Origin: Trueperaceae bacterium
GTDB taxonomy: Bacteria > Deinococcota > Deinococci > Deinococcales > Trueperaceae
Direction of reading: 5' to 3'
DNA length: 35,084 nucleotides
NCBI GenBank assembly: GCA_020431825.1
Contig: JAGQHN010000048.1
Span: 1-35,084, forward strand
Each line of letters starts with the position of its first letter. Positions within the stretch are counted from its first letter, which is position 1. Of this stretch, positions 19,611 to 28,033 are shown in pieces. The notes under the pieces are model-generated. The model was given only the letters and a program-made list of their open reading frames with translations. It did no database searches and had not been told where the DNA came from. Made by a program: the position numbers and the translations under genes.

Positions 19611-20234
19611 TTATTCTTCTTCGTCTTCTTCCTTACCTTTAGCAATAACTTCAGGTTCAGCAGTTTCTTCTTCTACAGTTTCTTCACTGACAACACGTGG
19701 TGCAACAACAGTAACGATCGTTGCCTCTAAGTCATCTAAGACTTCAGCTTCCGCAGGTAGATTAGCAACAAGGTCTTTGACATGAAGGGAATCATGCATA
19801 CCTAGTTCAGATATATCAATTTCAACGTGGTTAGGGATAAGGCGAGGTAAGATACTGATGGTAACTTCACGCTTTTGCACGTCAAGCAGACCGCCACTAT
19901 CTTTAACCCCTTTGGCCTTACCGGTTAATTCAATAGGAATATTCACTTGAACAACCTGACCTTGGGTGATCGCATAAAAATCAACATGTTGCGGTTCACG
20001 GCGGCGCTTGTCCATTTGGACGGCTTTGACCAAAACAGCATGCTCTTCATTATTATCCAGTTTTAAGTCAATAATGCTCGAGGTTCCCTGACTGCGAAAT
20101 ACTTTGTCAAAGGCCCGTCTTTCAACACTAATGGACAAATTAAGTCCTTTATTATAAACAACCGCAGGAATAAAGCCCTGTTTACGCAAGTTGTTTGCCT
20201 TGCCGGTCTCACGCTTTTGAGCTGCAAGTTCCAT
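19611..20234 (-). CDS. rplY: 50S ribosomal protein L25 (TL5/CTC form)
   Basis: Binds 5S rRNA. 207 residues, the long form with an N-terminal L25 domain (LAAQKRETGKANNLRKQGFIPAVVY) and a C-terminal CTC domain ending near LDDLEATIVTVVAPR. The tail is very acidic (VEEETAEPEVIAKGKEEDEEE). GGAGG lies about 6 bases before the ATG. In the usual prs-rplY-pth order, about 200 bases downstream of prs; that gap contains a TATGAT that could drive it separately. Confidence 0.95.
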   Translation of the reverse strand: MELAAQKRETGKANNLRKQGFIPAVVYNKGLNLSISVERRAFDKVFRSQGTSSIIDLKLDNNEEHAVLVKAVQMDKRRREPQHVDFYAITQGQVVQVNIPIELTGKAKGVKDSGGLLDVQKREVTISILPRLIPNHVEIDISELGMHDSLHVKDLVANLPAEAEVLDDLEATIVTVVAPRVVSEETVEEETAEPEVIAKGKEEDEEE

Positions 20235-20433
20235 GGTTCCTCCAAATGCGCTAACTGCGCAAAGTAAGATTTTGATTCCTGTGGTGAGCCATTACAAGGG
20301 CAAATTGGGCGCTTTAGAGACACATTTGCAACGGTAAAAGGGGTCTGTTAAAGCTGCGACATGTCCGAGCTAGGCTAGCACCATTCGTCAGCAACTATGC
20401 ATCATACTCAAAAAAGGGTGCTTATGTCTAGCT

Positions 20434-21390
20434 TTAACCTCTTTGAGGACTCGAGAAAAGCTGACTAACCGAAATATTATCATGGACATTGCGAATGGCA
20501 GAAGCCAGTAAAGGTGCTACTGAGAGTACATTTACTTTGCCTAAATGACCTCTATAAGGAATCGTATCGGTCACGATTACTTCGCTAATCGCAGGATGGG
20601 CCAAACGCTCTAAAGCTGGGTCAATAAAGACCGGGTGCGTTGCTCCAACTCTGACTTCGGGTTTGGCACCAAGTTCTACCAGTGCCTCAACCCCACGCAA
20701 AATAGTACCCGCGGTCGAAATCATATCGTCAATAATAATGGGCCGCTTGCCTTCCACTTCACCAATAACATGAGAAACCGCTGTTTCCGTAGGGCTTTTA
20801 CGGCGTTTATACAAAATAGCCAAATCTAATCCCAGGTAGTTTGCCAGGCGACGACCTTCAGTAGCGCGCCCTATATCAGGTGAAACCACTACACTATTAC
20901 TGAGGTCTGTCTTTTTTAAATAGCTTCCAATGATATCTAAAGCTGTCAAATGGTCGACAGGCAAATCAAAAAAACCTTGAATCTGACCGGCATGCAGATC
21001 AACCGTTATAACGCGGCTAATACCTGCTTGCTCGAGCATGTTGGCAACCAGTTTTGCAGTAATAGGTTCTCTGGGGGAAACTTTTTTATCCTGCCTTGCA
21101 TAACCAAAGTAAGGAATAACCACATTGATGCGCCAGGCAGAAGCACGCCTTAATGCGTCGACAAAAACCAGTAACTCCATAATATTGTGATTAACAGGAG
21201 CACAGGTTGACTGGATAATAAAGCAGTCGCTTCCCCTGACTGACTCTGCAATATCAATACGGGTTTCGCCATCCGGAAATTGGGAGACCTTGGCCTCAGC
21301 CAGTTCAACCCCCAGGCATTTGGCTACGGACTCGGAAAGTTCATAGTTCGCGTTTCCACTAAATACTTTGATTTTGTCACCAATTACCAT
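20434..21390 (-). CDS. prs: Ribose-phosphate pyrophosphokinase
   Basis: Makes PRPP from ribose-5-phosphate and ATP for nucleotide, His and Trp synthesis. 318 residues, class I. Seen: FSGNANYELSESVAKCLG, FPDGETRIDIAESVRGSDCFIIQS, the flexible loop YFGYARQDKKVSPREPITAK, VDLHAGQIQGFFDLPVDHL (usually HAAQIQGFF), and the PRPP loop IIIDDMISTAGTI. It is preceded by a terminator for rny and by a threefold 15-base tandem repeat, so it probably has its own promoter. CTCGAG at 20449 and 21031. Confidence 0.98.
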   Translation of the reverse strand: MVIGDKIKVFSGNANYELSESVAKCLGVELAEAKVSQFPDGETRIDIAESVRGSDCFIIQSTCAPVNHNIMELLVFVDALRRASAWRINVVIPYFGYARQDKKVSPREPITAKLVANMLEQAGISRVITVDLHAGQIQGFFDLPVDHLTALDIIGSYLKKTDLSNSVVVSPDIGRATEGRRLANYLGLDLAILYKRRKSPTETAVSHVIGEVEGKRPIIIDDMISTAGTILRGVEALVELGAKPEVRVGATHPVFIDPALERLAHPAISEVIVTDTIPYRGHLGKVNVLSVAPLLASAIRNVHDNISVSQLFSSPQRG

Positions 21391-21420
21391 GTGCTATCCC
21401 TTAACAAAAGAAAATGACTC

Positions 21421-21465
21421 TAAGTAAACAAACCTTAAGTAAGCAATCCTTAAGCAAACAAACCT
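21421..21465. repeat. Threefold 15-base tandem repeat in the prs leader
   Basis: Units TAAGTAAACAAACCT (21421), TAAGTAAGCAATCCT (21436) and TAAGCAAACAAACCT (21451) follow each other without gaps. A TATACT on the minus strand lies at 21471-21476, so the repeat would fall at the very start of the prs transcript. Confidence 0.8.
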
Positions 21466-21496
21466 TTGGAAGTATAACAATAAGCCCATCAAAAAA

Positions 21497-21529
21497 AATA
21501 AAGACTGAGTACCTAACTCAGTCTTTATT
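21497..21529 (-). terminator. Intrinsic terminator downstream of rny
   Basis: AATAAAGACTGAGT (21497-21510) and ACTCAGTCTTTATT (21516-21529) pair in a 14-bp stem with a 5-base loop. On the minus strand a run of eight T's follows. It separates rny from prs. Confidence 0.9.
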
Positions 21530-21556
21530 GTAACCAAAATTTAAGCTTTGGGGTTC

Positions 21557-21593
21557 GCACCAACACTAACAAACTTAGAATAGAGGTTGGTGC
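21557..21593. other. Inverted repeat between rny and its terminator
   Basis: GCACCAAC (21557-21564) and GTTGGTGC (21586-21593) enclose 21 bases. It may be a second transcript-end hairpin for rny; there is no T run on either side. Confidence 0.4.
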
Positions 21594-21630
21594 ACTAGTT
21601 AACCCTAAAATTAACCCTAAAAAGAGTTCC

Positions 21631-23301
21631 TTACCTGGCGTATTCCACCACTCGAGACTCTCTAACAACCGTAACCTGCACTTGACCAGGATATTCCATA
21701 TCTCTTTCAATGCGGTTAGCAACATCTCTGGCTAAGAGAACTGCCGAAGCGTCATCTACTTTTTCAGGTTGGACAATAATGCGAATCTCGCGGCCAGCCT
21801 GAATAGCGTAGGATTTTTCTACGCCTGGGAAACTGGTGGCAATGGTTTCAAGGGCCTCGAGCCGTTTGAGGTAGCTCTCTAGAGTTTCACGTCTGGCACC
21901 AGGTCGGGCAGCCGAAATAGCATCGGCGGCCTGGACAATAACCGGAAAGAGGGTTTCAGAAAGTTCGACCTCATGGTGATGGGCAATGGCGTCAACCACC
22001 TCCAGCGGTTCGCCAAAGCGCTTGGCGAGATTAGCCCCAATTTCAGTGTGCGTACCTTCTAACTCGCGGTCAATGGACTTACCAATATCATGCAGTAAGC
22101 CAGCACGGCGCGCCATGGCTTCATCAAGCCCGAGTTCGGCGGCAATGATACCCGTCATATGAGCTACCTGTACCGAGTGCTTCAAGATGTTTTGCCCATA
22201 GCTGGTTCTAAAATGCATTCGGCCCAATAGCTGTAGCATACCGGGTTTGAGACCCACCACATCGGCCTCGAGGGCAGCTTCTTCACCTTTTTCACGGATA
22301 TACGTTTGCATATCGGTCTGTGCTTTTTGCACTGCTTCTTCAATACGAGAAGGGTGTATCCGACCATCGGATACCAGCTCAGTTAAGGCCAGTTGTGCTA
22401 CTTCACGGCGGATCGGGTTAAAGCTGCTTAGGAGCACAGCTTCGGGCGTGTCATCAATAATGAGATCCACACCTGTTAAAGCTTCAAAGGTACGAATATT
22501 TCTGCCCTCACGCCCGATAATGCGACCTTTCATGGCGTCACTGGGAATAGGTACCACCGACACGCTAATAGCCGCCGAAACCTCAGAAGCGCTTCGCTGT
22601 ATTGCCTGAGCAATAATATTAAAGGACTTGCGTTTGGCTTCAGAATCGGCCTTGTCAAGTTCAGCCCGAATGCGCACGGCTTTTTCTCGCTCGAGCTCCT
22701 GGTCGAGCCTTTGCATAATCATTTCAGTCGCTTGTTCACGGCTTAGTTGGGCAACCGAGTAGAGCTGGGCATCAACCTCAGCCGTTTTATTATCGAGTTC
22801 TTCTTCACGCGTTTTAATTGTTTCCGAGCGCTCGTTGAGCTTTTCCTCGAGTTCGTCTAGGCGGTTAGCCCGGGCATCTTGCTGCTCGCCCCGGCGATTG
22901 AGTCTATCCTCGAGTTGCTCCATCTTTTCACGGTCACGCTTAATTTCATTACGCGCTTCCGTTATGAAATTTTGATCGCGACCAATATCTTCTCGTAAAC
23001 GAGCAAATTCTTGATCAAGGGATTGTCGCTTTAACGACAGTTCTTGGTCAAGATTGCTTTTTGCCAGTTCGGCTTCTTGCTTAAGCCGATCACGTTCGCT
23101 GCTAATCAGCCGTTCTTTTTCGTTTTCAGCTTGCTCGAGCGTGCGCTGAGCATCCTGTTCGGCGCGGCGTCTAAGTTCCTGGGCCTCCCGCTCTGCACTT
23201 GCAATAAGTTCCTTGTCTCGGTGTTGACGCGGAATAAATCCAATGACTGCACCGACCACAAGGCCGATCAGTAAGCCTAATAAGAGTAATAGCCAGTTCA
23301 T
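21631..23301 (-). CDS. rny: Ribonuclease Y
   Basis: Membrane-anchored endoribonuclease that starts mRNA decay. 556 residues. N-terminal membrane span (MNWLLLLLGLLIGLVVGAV), a long coiled coil (about 25-205) rich in Glu, Arg and Gln, a KH domain with GRIIGREGRNIRTFEALTG near 258, and an HD domain with RRAGLLHDIGKSID near 402 and AIAHHHEVEL. The coiled coil is rich in Leu-Glu pairs, and many are written CTCGAG (22267, 22690, 22846, 22909, 23134). It lies downstream of cinA; in Thermus and Deinococcus relatives recA is, from memory, near this place but is absent here. Confidence 0.98.
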   Translation of the reverse strand: MNWLLLLLGLLIGLVVGAVIGFIPRQHRDKELIASAEREAQELRRRAEQDAQRTLEQAENEKERLISSERDRLKQEAELAKSNLDQELSLKRQSLDQEFARLREDIGRDQNFITEARNEIKRDREKMEQLEDRLNRRGEQQDARANRLDELEEKLNERSETIKTREEELDNKTAEVDAQLYSVAQLSREQATEMIMQRLDQELEREKAVRIRAELDKADSEAKRKSFNIIAQAIQRSASEVSAAISVSVVPIPSDAMKGRIIGREGRNIRTFEALTGVDLIIDDTPEAVLLSSFNPIRREVAQLALTELVSDGRIHPSRIEEAVQKAQTDMQTYIREKGEEAALEADVVGLKPGMLQLLGRMHFRTSYGQNILKHSVQVAHMTGIIAAELGLDEAMARRAGLLHDIGKSIDRELEGTHTEIGANLAKRFGEPLEVVDAIAHHHEVELSETLFPVIVQAADAISAARPGARRETLESYLKRLEALETIATSFPGVEKSYAIQAGREIRIIVQPEKVDDASAVLLARDVANRIERDMEYPGQVQVTVVRESRVVEYAR

Positions 23302-23622
23302 TTCTCACCTTAGTATCTAGATAATTACTAATGTCATCTATCACCTTTCGTTTTGAGTTAAAGATTAGTTGTAGAAAATGTGACAAACCTTGACTTTGTT
23401 TAAAAGAAAAATACTTAAGATTAGTGGGATTTAGATCAAGACTGACATGGCAATAAAACCAGCCAAGACCAAGCAGAAGTTTCTTGCTTGCACACCAAAA
23501 GCCTGGTTGTATTTGTAAAGCCAGCACAGCTTAACACCTTCTCCGAACCTGTTTCCTTGCAAAGCACTGCCTTACAAAGCCAAAAGATTTGTTGGTTGTT
23601 AAGCACTAATGATTAACAACCC
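23302..23622. other. Gap between cinA and rny, no gene found
   Basis: 320 bases without a supported gene. A 118-codon minus-strand frame running into rny from 23527 (out of frame with it) has no family features and is a shadow. The sequence is AT-rich near rny. No hairpin terminator for cinA was identified. The gap matters because it is where ligT/recA would be expected in related genomes. Confidence 0.5.
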
Positions 23623-24843
23623 TCAGGCACGAAGCTGAGACCAGAGCAGAAACAATCCTGCATAACTCGCGCGTTCACGCAACCAATCTGCTGGCAAGGA
23701 TGTGTTTAAAACCAGTTTTTGACTCGCTTTAAATCCTGAACCAGCTACGGCAAGAAAATATGTTTTGTTTTCAGAAGACCCAGTAAGATCTTCGTAAAGA
23801 GCTAAACCTATATCTGCGTTTAGGCGTTGAGCGGCAGCCTCTGCAATGACTAAAGCAGACGCTTCATCATTTCCTTTGTTTAAGTCTAAGGCTGCTTGTG
23901 CCTGCATGTCATATGCTACCACGCCGCCCCTATAGGCAGTAGCAGCGTCGCTTACGCTAGTCAGGAGATGTGACAAAAGTCCGCCACTGCTTGTTTCAAA
24001 GGTCGCCAGCGTTAGCCCCTTTGTTTTTAGAGCACGGCCTATAAGCGCTGTAATTTCATCTTGATCCTGACCCCAGGTAACAGGCTCGAGGATTGTCTCA
24101 ACCTTATTAACCACCTCTTTTGCAAGTAAAAGGGCATTGTCAGCGGTATCGGCCTTAGCAGCCACGCGCACATGCACACCGTCTCTTTTGGCATAGGTCG
24201 CCACGCTTGGGTTTGACTCGAGGGTTAAAGCTCCTAGTTTTTCAGCAATCTGCGACTCACCCCAGCCAAAGGTTTTAAAGCTCTGGGTAAAGAGGGCAGA
24301 AGTTGCTAGGGGCAGTCTGGGTAGGGCCTCGAGTTCCCACATGCGGGTTAACTCTCGAGGGGGTCCAGGCAGTGTAACGATAAATCTGGTTTTGCCGTTT
24401 GTCCGAGTCGTTACCAGCCAGCCTGGCGCAGTTCCTCTGGGATTGGCTAAGGACTGGGCAGAAGGAATAAGCCAGGCCTGTTTTAAATTTTTCTCGGGCA
24501 TGCTTCTGCTAAGTTTGGCAAATCGCTCACGCAGGTCTTGCTCGAGCTTTGGGTCCAGGGTTGGTGTTTCACCCAGGCTTTCGGCAATAGCTTCTCTGGT
24601 CATATCGTCATCGGTAGGGCCAAGACCACCCGTCATGACCAGTAAATCTGACCGCTCGAGTGCTTGCTTAACTGCGTGAACAATACGTTTTCTATTGTCC
24701 CCAACTCGCTGGGACCAGTAAACATCAACACCGCGACTGGCCAAGTCAGCAGCCAGGTAGCTGCTGTTTGTATCAATAATTTCACCAAGAAGTAATTCGG
24801 TGCCCACGCTAAGAATTTCGGCTGATCTAATAGCGGTATCCAT
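23623..24843 (-). CDS. cinA: CinA family protein: competence/damage-inducible MoCF-like domain plus degenerate PncC-like domain
   Basis: 406 residues, full two-domain length. The N-terminal half is a well kept MoCF/ADP-ribose pyrophosphatase-type domain: SVGTELLLGEIIDTNSSYLA, TGGLGPTDDDMTREAI, VTLPGPPRELTRMWE. The C-terminal half (about 245-406) has the NMN-deamidase fold, but the active site is changed: the usual AESCTGG reads FETSSGG (about 281-287) and the lysine of the usual YSNxxK reads YDMQAQ. The second half may therefore be inactive. No ribosome site is seen; TATTCT lies 8 bases before the ATG, suggesting a leaderless message. Associated with natural transformation in Gram-positives; role here inferred only. 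Confidence 0.92.
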   Translation of the reverse strand: MDTAIRSAEILSVGTELLLGEIIDTNSSYLAADLASRGVDVYWSQRVGDNRKRIVHAVKQALERSDLLVMTGGLGPTDDDMTREAIAESLGETPTLDPKLEQDLRERFAKLSRSMPEKNLKQAWLIPSAQSLANPRGTAPGWLVTTRTNGKTRFIVTLPGPPRELTRMWELEALPRLPLATSALFTQSFKTFGWGESQIAEKLGALTLESNPSVATYAKRDGVHVRVAAKADTADNALLLAKEVVNKVETILEPVTWGQDQDEITALIGRALKTKGLTLATFETSSGGLLSHLLTSVSDAATAYRGGVVAYDMQAQAALDLNKGNDEASALVIAEAAAQRLNADIGLALYEDLTGSSENKTYFLAVAGSGFKASQKLVLNTSLPADWLRERASYAGLFLLWSQLRA

Positions 24844-25026
24844 AAGTTATGAGAATAACACCCCTTGACCCAGGACCAGTGAAGTAGGCTTAAGCATTAG
24901 GTTTAAGTAGCTTTTATCAAGCCTGCTACAAAGGAATTATAGACAGCCTAAAATCAAACAAAGCTAAAAAAGCAAAAGTAAGAAATAAGAAAGTTCCTTC
25001 TGTTAGCGTCAACTGGATTGGCTCAT

Positions 25027-25099
25027 AGGGCCAGTCGGTAAAGGGATGATCCCTTCACCATCTCCTCTCTTAATGGCCCTGTGTCTTCCCCGCACAGGG
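25027..25099. other. Unassigned structured element with competing hairpins
   Basis: In the 360-base gap between cinA and the MoxR gene: AGGGCCA (25027-25033) pairs with TGGCCCT (25074-25080), enclosing AAGGG/CCCTT (25041-25055). The 3' arm overlaps CCCTGTG (25077-25083), which pairs instead with CACAGGG (25093-25099). The two folds exclude each other, as in attenuators. It lies upstream of the MoxR promoter, so it would be a separate small RNA or an upstream element. I found no match to a riboswitch, SRP RNA, 6S RNA or tRNA. Confidence 0.45.
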
Positions 25100-25142
25100 T
25101 CCCTTTCATAGAGTTTTTAATTTCATTCTTCAACACATAGCG

Positions 25143-25172
25143 TTTACATGCTTTGGTGCTACCATCTATATA
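25143..25172 (+). promoter_or_regulatory. Promoter of the MoxR-VWA pair
   Basis: TTTACA (25143-25148), 18 bases, TATATA (25167-25172), about 30 bases before the ATG, with GAGG as ribosome site. Confidence 0.6.
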
Positions 25173-25203
25173 TGACTAAGCTACAGAATTATGAGGCAGC
25201 TCA

Positions 25204-26640
25204 ATGAGCGCAAAGACCTTAGGCGAATTAAGAGGCAGCAGTTGGGAAGCAAAAGCTGGTCGCAGTATCAAAGATGAATTACGCAGCAACCTTGTTAAAA
25301 AGTTAAGAGCTAAAGAAAAGATTTTTCCGGGTATTGTTGGTTATGAAGACTCGGTGGTACCTCAAATTGTCAATGCTATTTTGAGTCGGCATAATTTCAT
25401 TCTTTTGGGTTTACGTGGGCAAGCTAAAACCCGCATTTTAAGGCAGCTTACTGACCTCCTGGATGATGAAATTCCGGTAATCGCAGATACTGAACTTAAT
25501 GACGATCCTTTTAGACCCATCAGTATAGAAGGTAAAGAACGTCTGGCTGAATGTGGCGACGCCACGCCTATAAGCTGGTTGCCAAAAGATGCCCGCTATG
25601 TAGAAAAACTGGCGACACCAGATGTAACGGTAGCTGACATTATTGGTGATATTGACCCGATTAAAGCAGCGCGTTTAGGGGTGCAACTGGGCGATGAGCG
25701 CAGTGTGCACTATGGGCTTTTGCCACGGGCAAACCGTTCTATTTTTGCTATGAACGAGCTGCCTGACCTTTCAGGTAAGGTTCAGGTGGGTCTCTTTAAC
25801 ATCATGCAAGAAGGCGATGTACAGATTAAGGGTTACCCGATTCGTTTGCCTTTAGATGTCATGCTGGTCTTTAGTGCCAATCCGGAAGACTATACGGCAA
25901 GGGGCAAAATCATTACTCCCCTGAAAGACCGTATTGGCTCTGAAATCCGTACGCACTATCCAGCTACCGTTCAAGAAGGTATGGCTATTACGGCTCAGGA
26001 AGCCTGGACAGCCAGAGATAACGGTGTAAAAGTACCCAGTTATATTGCTGAAATTGTAGAAGAAGTGGCCTTTCAGGCAAGAGATGACAACCGGGTTGAC
26101 AAGCACTCTGGTGTTTCACAGCGTTTGCCCATTAGTCTTATGGAAAATGTCGTGAGTAATGCCGAAAGGCGAGCTCTGGTTCTGGATGAGGCTAACCCTG
26201 TAGCGCGTACCAGTGACTTGTATTCGGGTTTGTCAAGCATAACCGGTAAGCTCGAGCTCGAGTATGAAGGTGAACTAAAAGGCGGCGAAGCCGTTGCCAA
26301 AGATATTGTTCGCCGTGCTATTGGTCAGGTGTTTAGCCAGCGCAGCACCACCTTAGAAGTTGGCCCTATCATTGAATATTTTGATAGTGATAATGCCTTA
26401 AAAGTACCTGATACGCTAAATACCGCTCAACTTCCTGACATTTTTTCACAGGTTCCTGGTCTGATAGACGCTGCCAGAAGCCTGAGCGAAGGTAAAAACT
26501 CTGAGGATATTGCAGTGGCAGCTGAATTTATCTTAGAAGGGCTTTATGCACGCAAGCAGGTAGCCCGCAGCGAGGAGCGCGGTTATACAGCTGCTGAGCC
26601 TGAGCTTAATCCGGTAAATGCAAGACGTCGGTGGAACTAA
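25204..26640 (+). CDS. MoxR/magnesium-chelatase-like AAA+ ATPase
   Basis: 478-residue AAA+ protein that likely works with the VWA protein encoded next, as ChlI/ChlD-type pairs do, remodelling or loading metal into a target protein. Walker A has the variant form GLRGQAKTR (about 69-77) and Walker B is [15 protein letters not shown], with Asn in place of the usual Asp before Glu; both variants are, from memory, usual in this subfamily. Further: [14 protein letters not shown] and IRSRFE-like GSEIRTHYP segments. C-terminal helical region to 478. CTCGAG occurs twice back-to-back at 26251-26262, encoding LELE. The target is unknown. Confidence 0.88.
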   Translation: MSAKTLGELRGSSWEAKAGRSIKDELRSNLVKKLRAKEKIFPGIVGYEDSVVPQIVNAILSRHNFILLGLRGQAKTRILRQLTDLLDDEIPVIADTELNDDPFRPISIEGKERLAECGDATPISWLPKDARYVEKLATPDVTVADIIGDIDPIKAARLGVQLGDERSVHYGLLPRANRSIFAMNELPDLSGKVQVGLFNIMQEGDVQIKGYPIRLPLDVMLVFSANPEDYTARGKIITPLKDRIGSEIRTHYPATVQEGMAITAQEAWTARDNGVKVPSYIAEIVEEVAFQARDDNRVDKHSGVSQRLPISLMENVVSNAERRALVLDEANPVARTSDLYSGLSSITGKLELEYEGELKGGEAVAKDIVRRAIGQVFSQRSTTLEVGPIIEYFDSDNALKVPDTLNTAQLPDIFSQVPGLIDAARSLSEGKNSEDIAVAAEFILEGLYARKQVARSEERGYTAAEPELNPVNARRRWN

Positions 26641-26664
26641 GAAGCAGCGTTCTTAAGGAGAACT

Positions 26665-27915
26665 ATGCCCGTTACACGCTACAGTAAATACGAAGCTACC
26701 CTAGATGATCTGGATATGGCTGATCTCATGAAGATGATTCAGGATCGGCTATTAGAGAGTGGCTTTCAGCGTAATCCCTGGGACCCTGATCCTAATTACC
26801 AGCAAACCATGCAAGATCTTTACGACGCCATTGCCGAAGCCCTGATTAATAACGATCTGGTGAATGAACAAACCATCGAAGAGGCTATGAATGCTGAAAA
26901 CTGGATGGATAGCCAGCTTGGTGAAACCGTCAAGGAACTGGCGCAAAGGCTCGAGCAAGAAGGTTACTTGCGTCCGCAGTCAGGCGAAGATGCCAACAAC
27001 GAAATGTCACAGGGTCAAGGTCAGCAAGGCCCTAACCAGGAACCCGGTCAGGTTAAATTTGAACTGACCAATAAAGCCATTGACTTTTTGGGCTACAAAA
27101 CCCTGAAAGATGTTTTGGGGGGTGCTGGTCAAAGTAGCATAGGGGCGCATGACACCGAGTTTCAAACGACAGGCATAGAAGCGGTGTCAGAAAGCAAGCC
27201 TTACGAATTTGGTGACACTATGAATCTGGATATGGGCGAAACGTTCAAAAATGCTGCCAGACGAGGCATCGAAGATGGCAGGCTCGAGCTTGATTATGGC
27301 GATTTACAGGTTATGCAATCTGAGTACTTTTCTTCGGCTGCAACCGTGGTCATGCTTGATTGCTCGCACTCTATGATTCTTTACGGTGAAGACCGCTTTA
27401 CACCAGCCAAGCAGGTGGCGCTAGCGCTAGCGCATATGATCAATACGCAGTATCAGGGTGATGTTATTAAGTTTGTTCTCTTTCATAACTCTGCTGAAGA
27501 AATCCCGCTGGCAAAGCTGGCAACCTCACAAGTTGGCCCTTACCACACCAATACTGCTGAAGGTCTGCGTCTGGCACAAAAAATCTTGAAACGCCAGAAC
27601 AAAGACATGAAGCAAATCGTCATGATTACCGATGGTAAACCAAGTGCTATCACTTTGCCAAATGGCCGCGTTTATAAAAATGCTTATGGTCTAGACCCCA
27701 TGGTTTTGGGTGAAACACTGCGTGAAGTCGGTAACTGTCGCCGTCAGGGTATTCAGATTAACACTTTCATGCTGGCCCGTGATCCTGAACTGATTGCTTT
27801 TGTTCAGCGCGTTAGTCAAATGACCAGAGGCAAAGCTTATTTCACTACGCCCCACACGATTGGGCGCTATGTACTGCAAGATTTTCAGTCGCGTAGAACC
27901 AAAATGGTGAATTAA
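26665..27915 (+). CDS. VWA-domain protein paired with the MoxR-like ATPase
   Basis: 416 residues. The N-terminal 220 are helical and acidic with a Gln/Gly-rich linker ([16 protein letters not shown], about 113-130). The C-terminal von Willebrand A domain carries a complete metal-ion-dependent adhesion site: DCSHS (about 232-236), the Thr of HTNTAEG and the Asp of [13 protein letters not shown] precedes the ATG. It starts 24 bases after the ATPase gene and ends before a strong terminator, so the pair is a two-gene operon. Likely a cytosolic co-chaperone; target unknown. Confidence 0.9.
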   Translation: MPVTRYSKYEATLDDLDMADLMKMIQDRLLESGFQRNPWDPDPNYQQTMQDLYDAIAEALINNDLVNEQTIEEAMNAENWMDSQLGETVKELAQRLEQEGYLRPQSGEDANNEMSQGQGQQGPNQEPGQVKFELTNKAIDFLGYKTLKDVLGGAGQSSIGAHDTEFQTTGIEAVSESKPYEFGDTMNLDMGETFKNAARRGIEDGRLELDYGDLQVMQSEYFSSAATVVMLDCSHSMILYGEDRFTPAKQVALALAHMINTQYQGDVIKFVLFHNSAEEIPLAKLATSQVGPYHTNTAEGLRLAQKILKRQNKDMKQIVMITDGKPSAITLPNGRVYKNAYGLDPMVLGETLREVGNCRRQGIQINTFMLARDPELIAFVQRVSQMTRGKAYFTTPHTIGRYVLQDFQSRRTKMVN

Positions 27916-27938
27916 GTTTGTCATTCATAAATAAGTCC

Positions 27939-27969
27939 ATCGGCATACTCGAGTATGCCGATTTTTTTG
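27939..27969 (+). terminator. Terminator of the MoxR-VWA operon, with CTCGAG at its centre
   Basis: A perfect 24-base palindrome at 27939-27962 (arms ATCGGCATA and TATGCCGAT around CTCGAG) is followed by T's. The overrepresented hexamer forms the exact centre of the hairpin. Confidence 0.9.
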
Positions 27970-28033
27970 TGACGAATTTGAAAAAAGTAGCAGATTGCTG
28001 AATAATCTGGATAACGCTTGATAAGGATGATTT

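Noticed and set aside
21551..21565. GGGTTCGCACC, resembling a tRNA T-arm
   Set aside because: No matching acceptor, D-arm or anticodon stem can be built around it; it is part of an inverted repeat.
23171..23527. 118-codon minus-strand frame overlapping the start of rny
   Set aside because: Out of frame with rny, overlaps its confirmed N-terminus, no conserved features.
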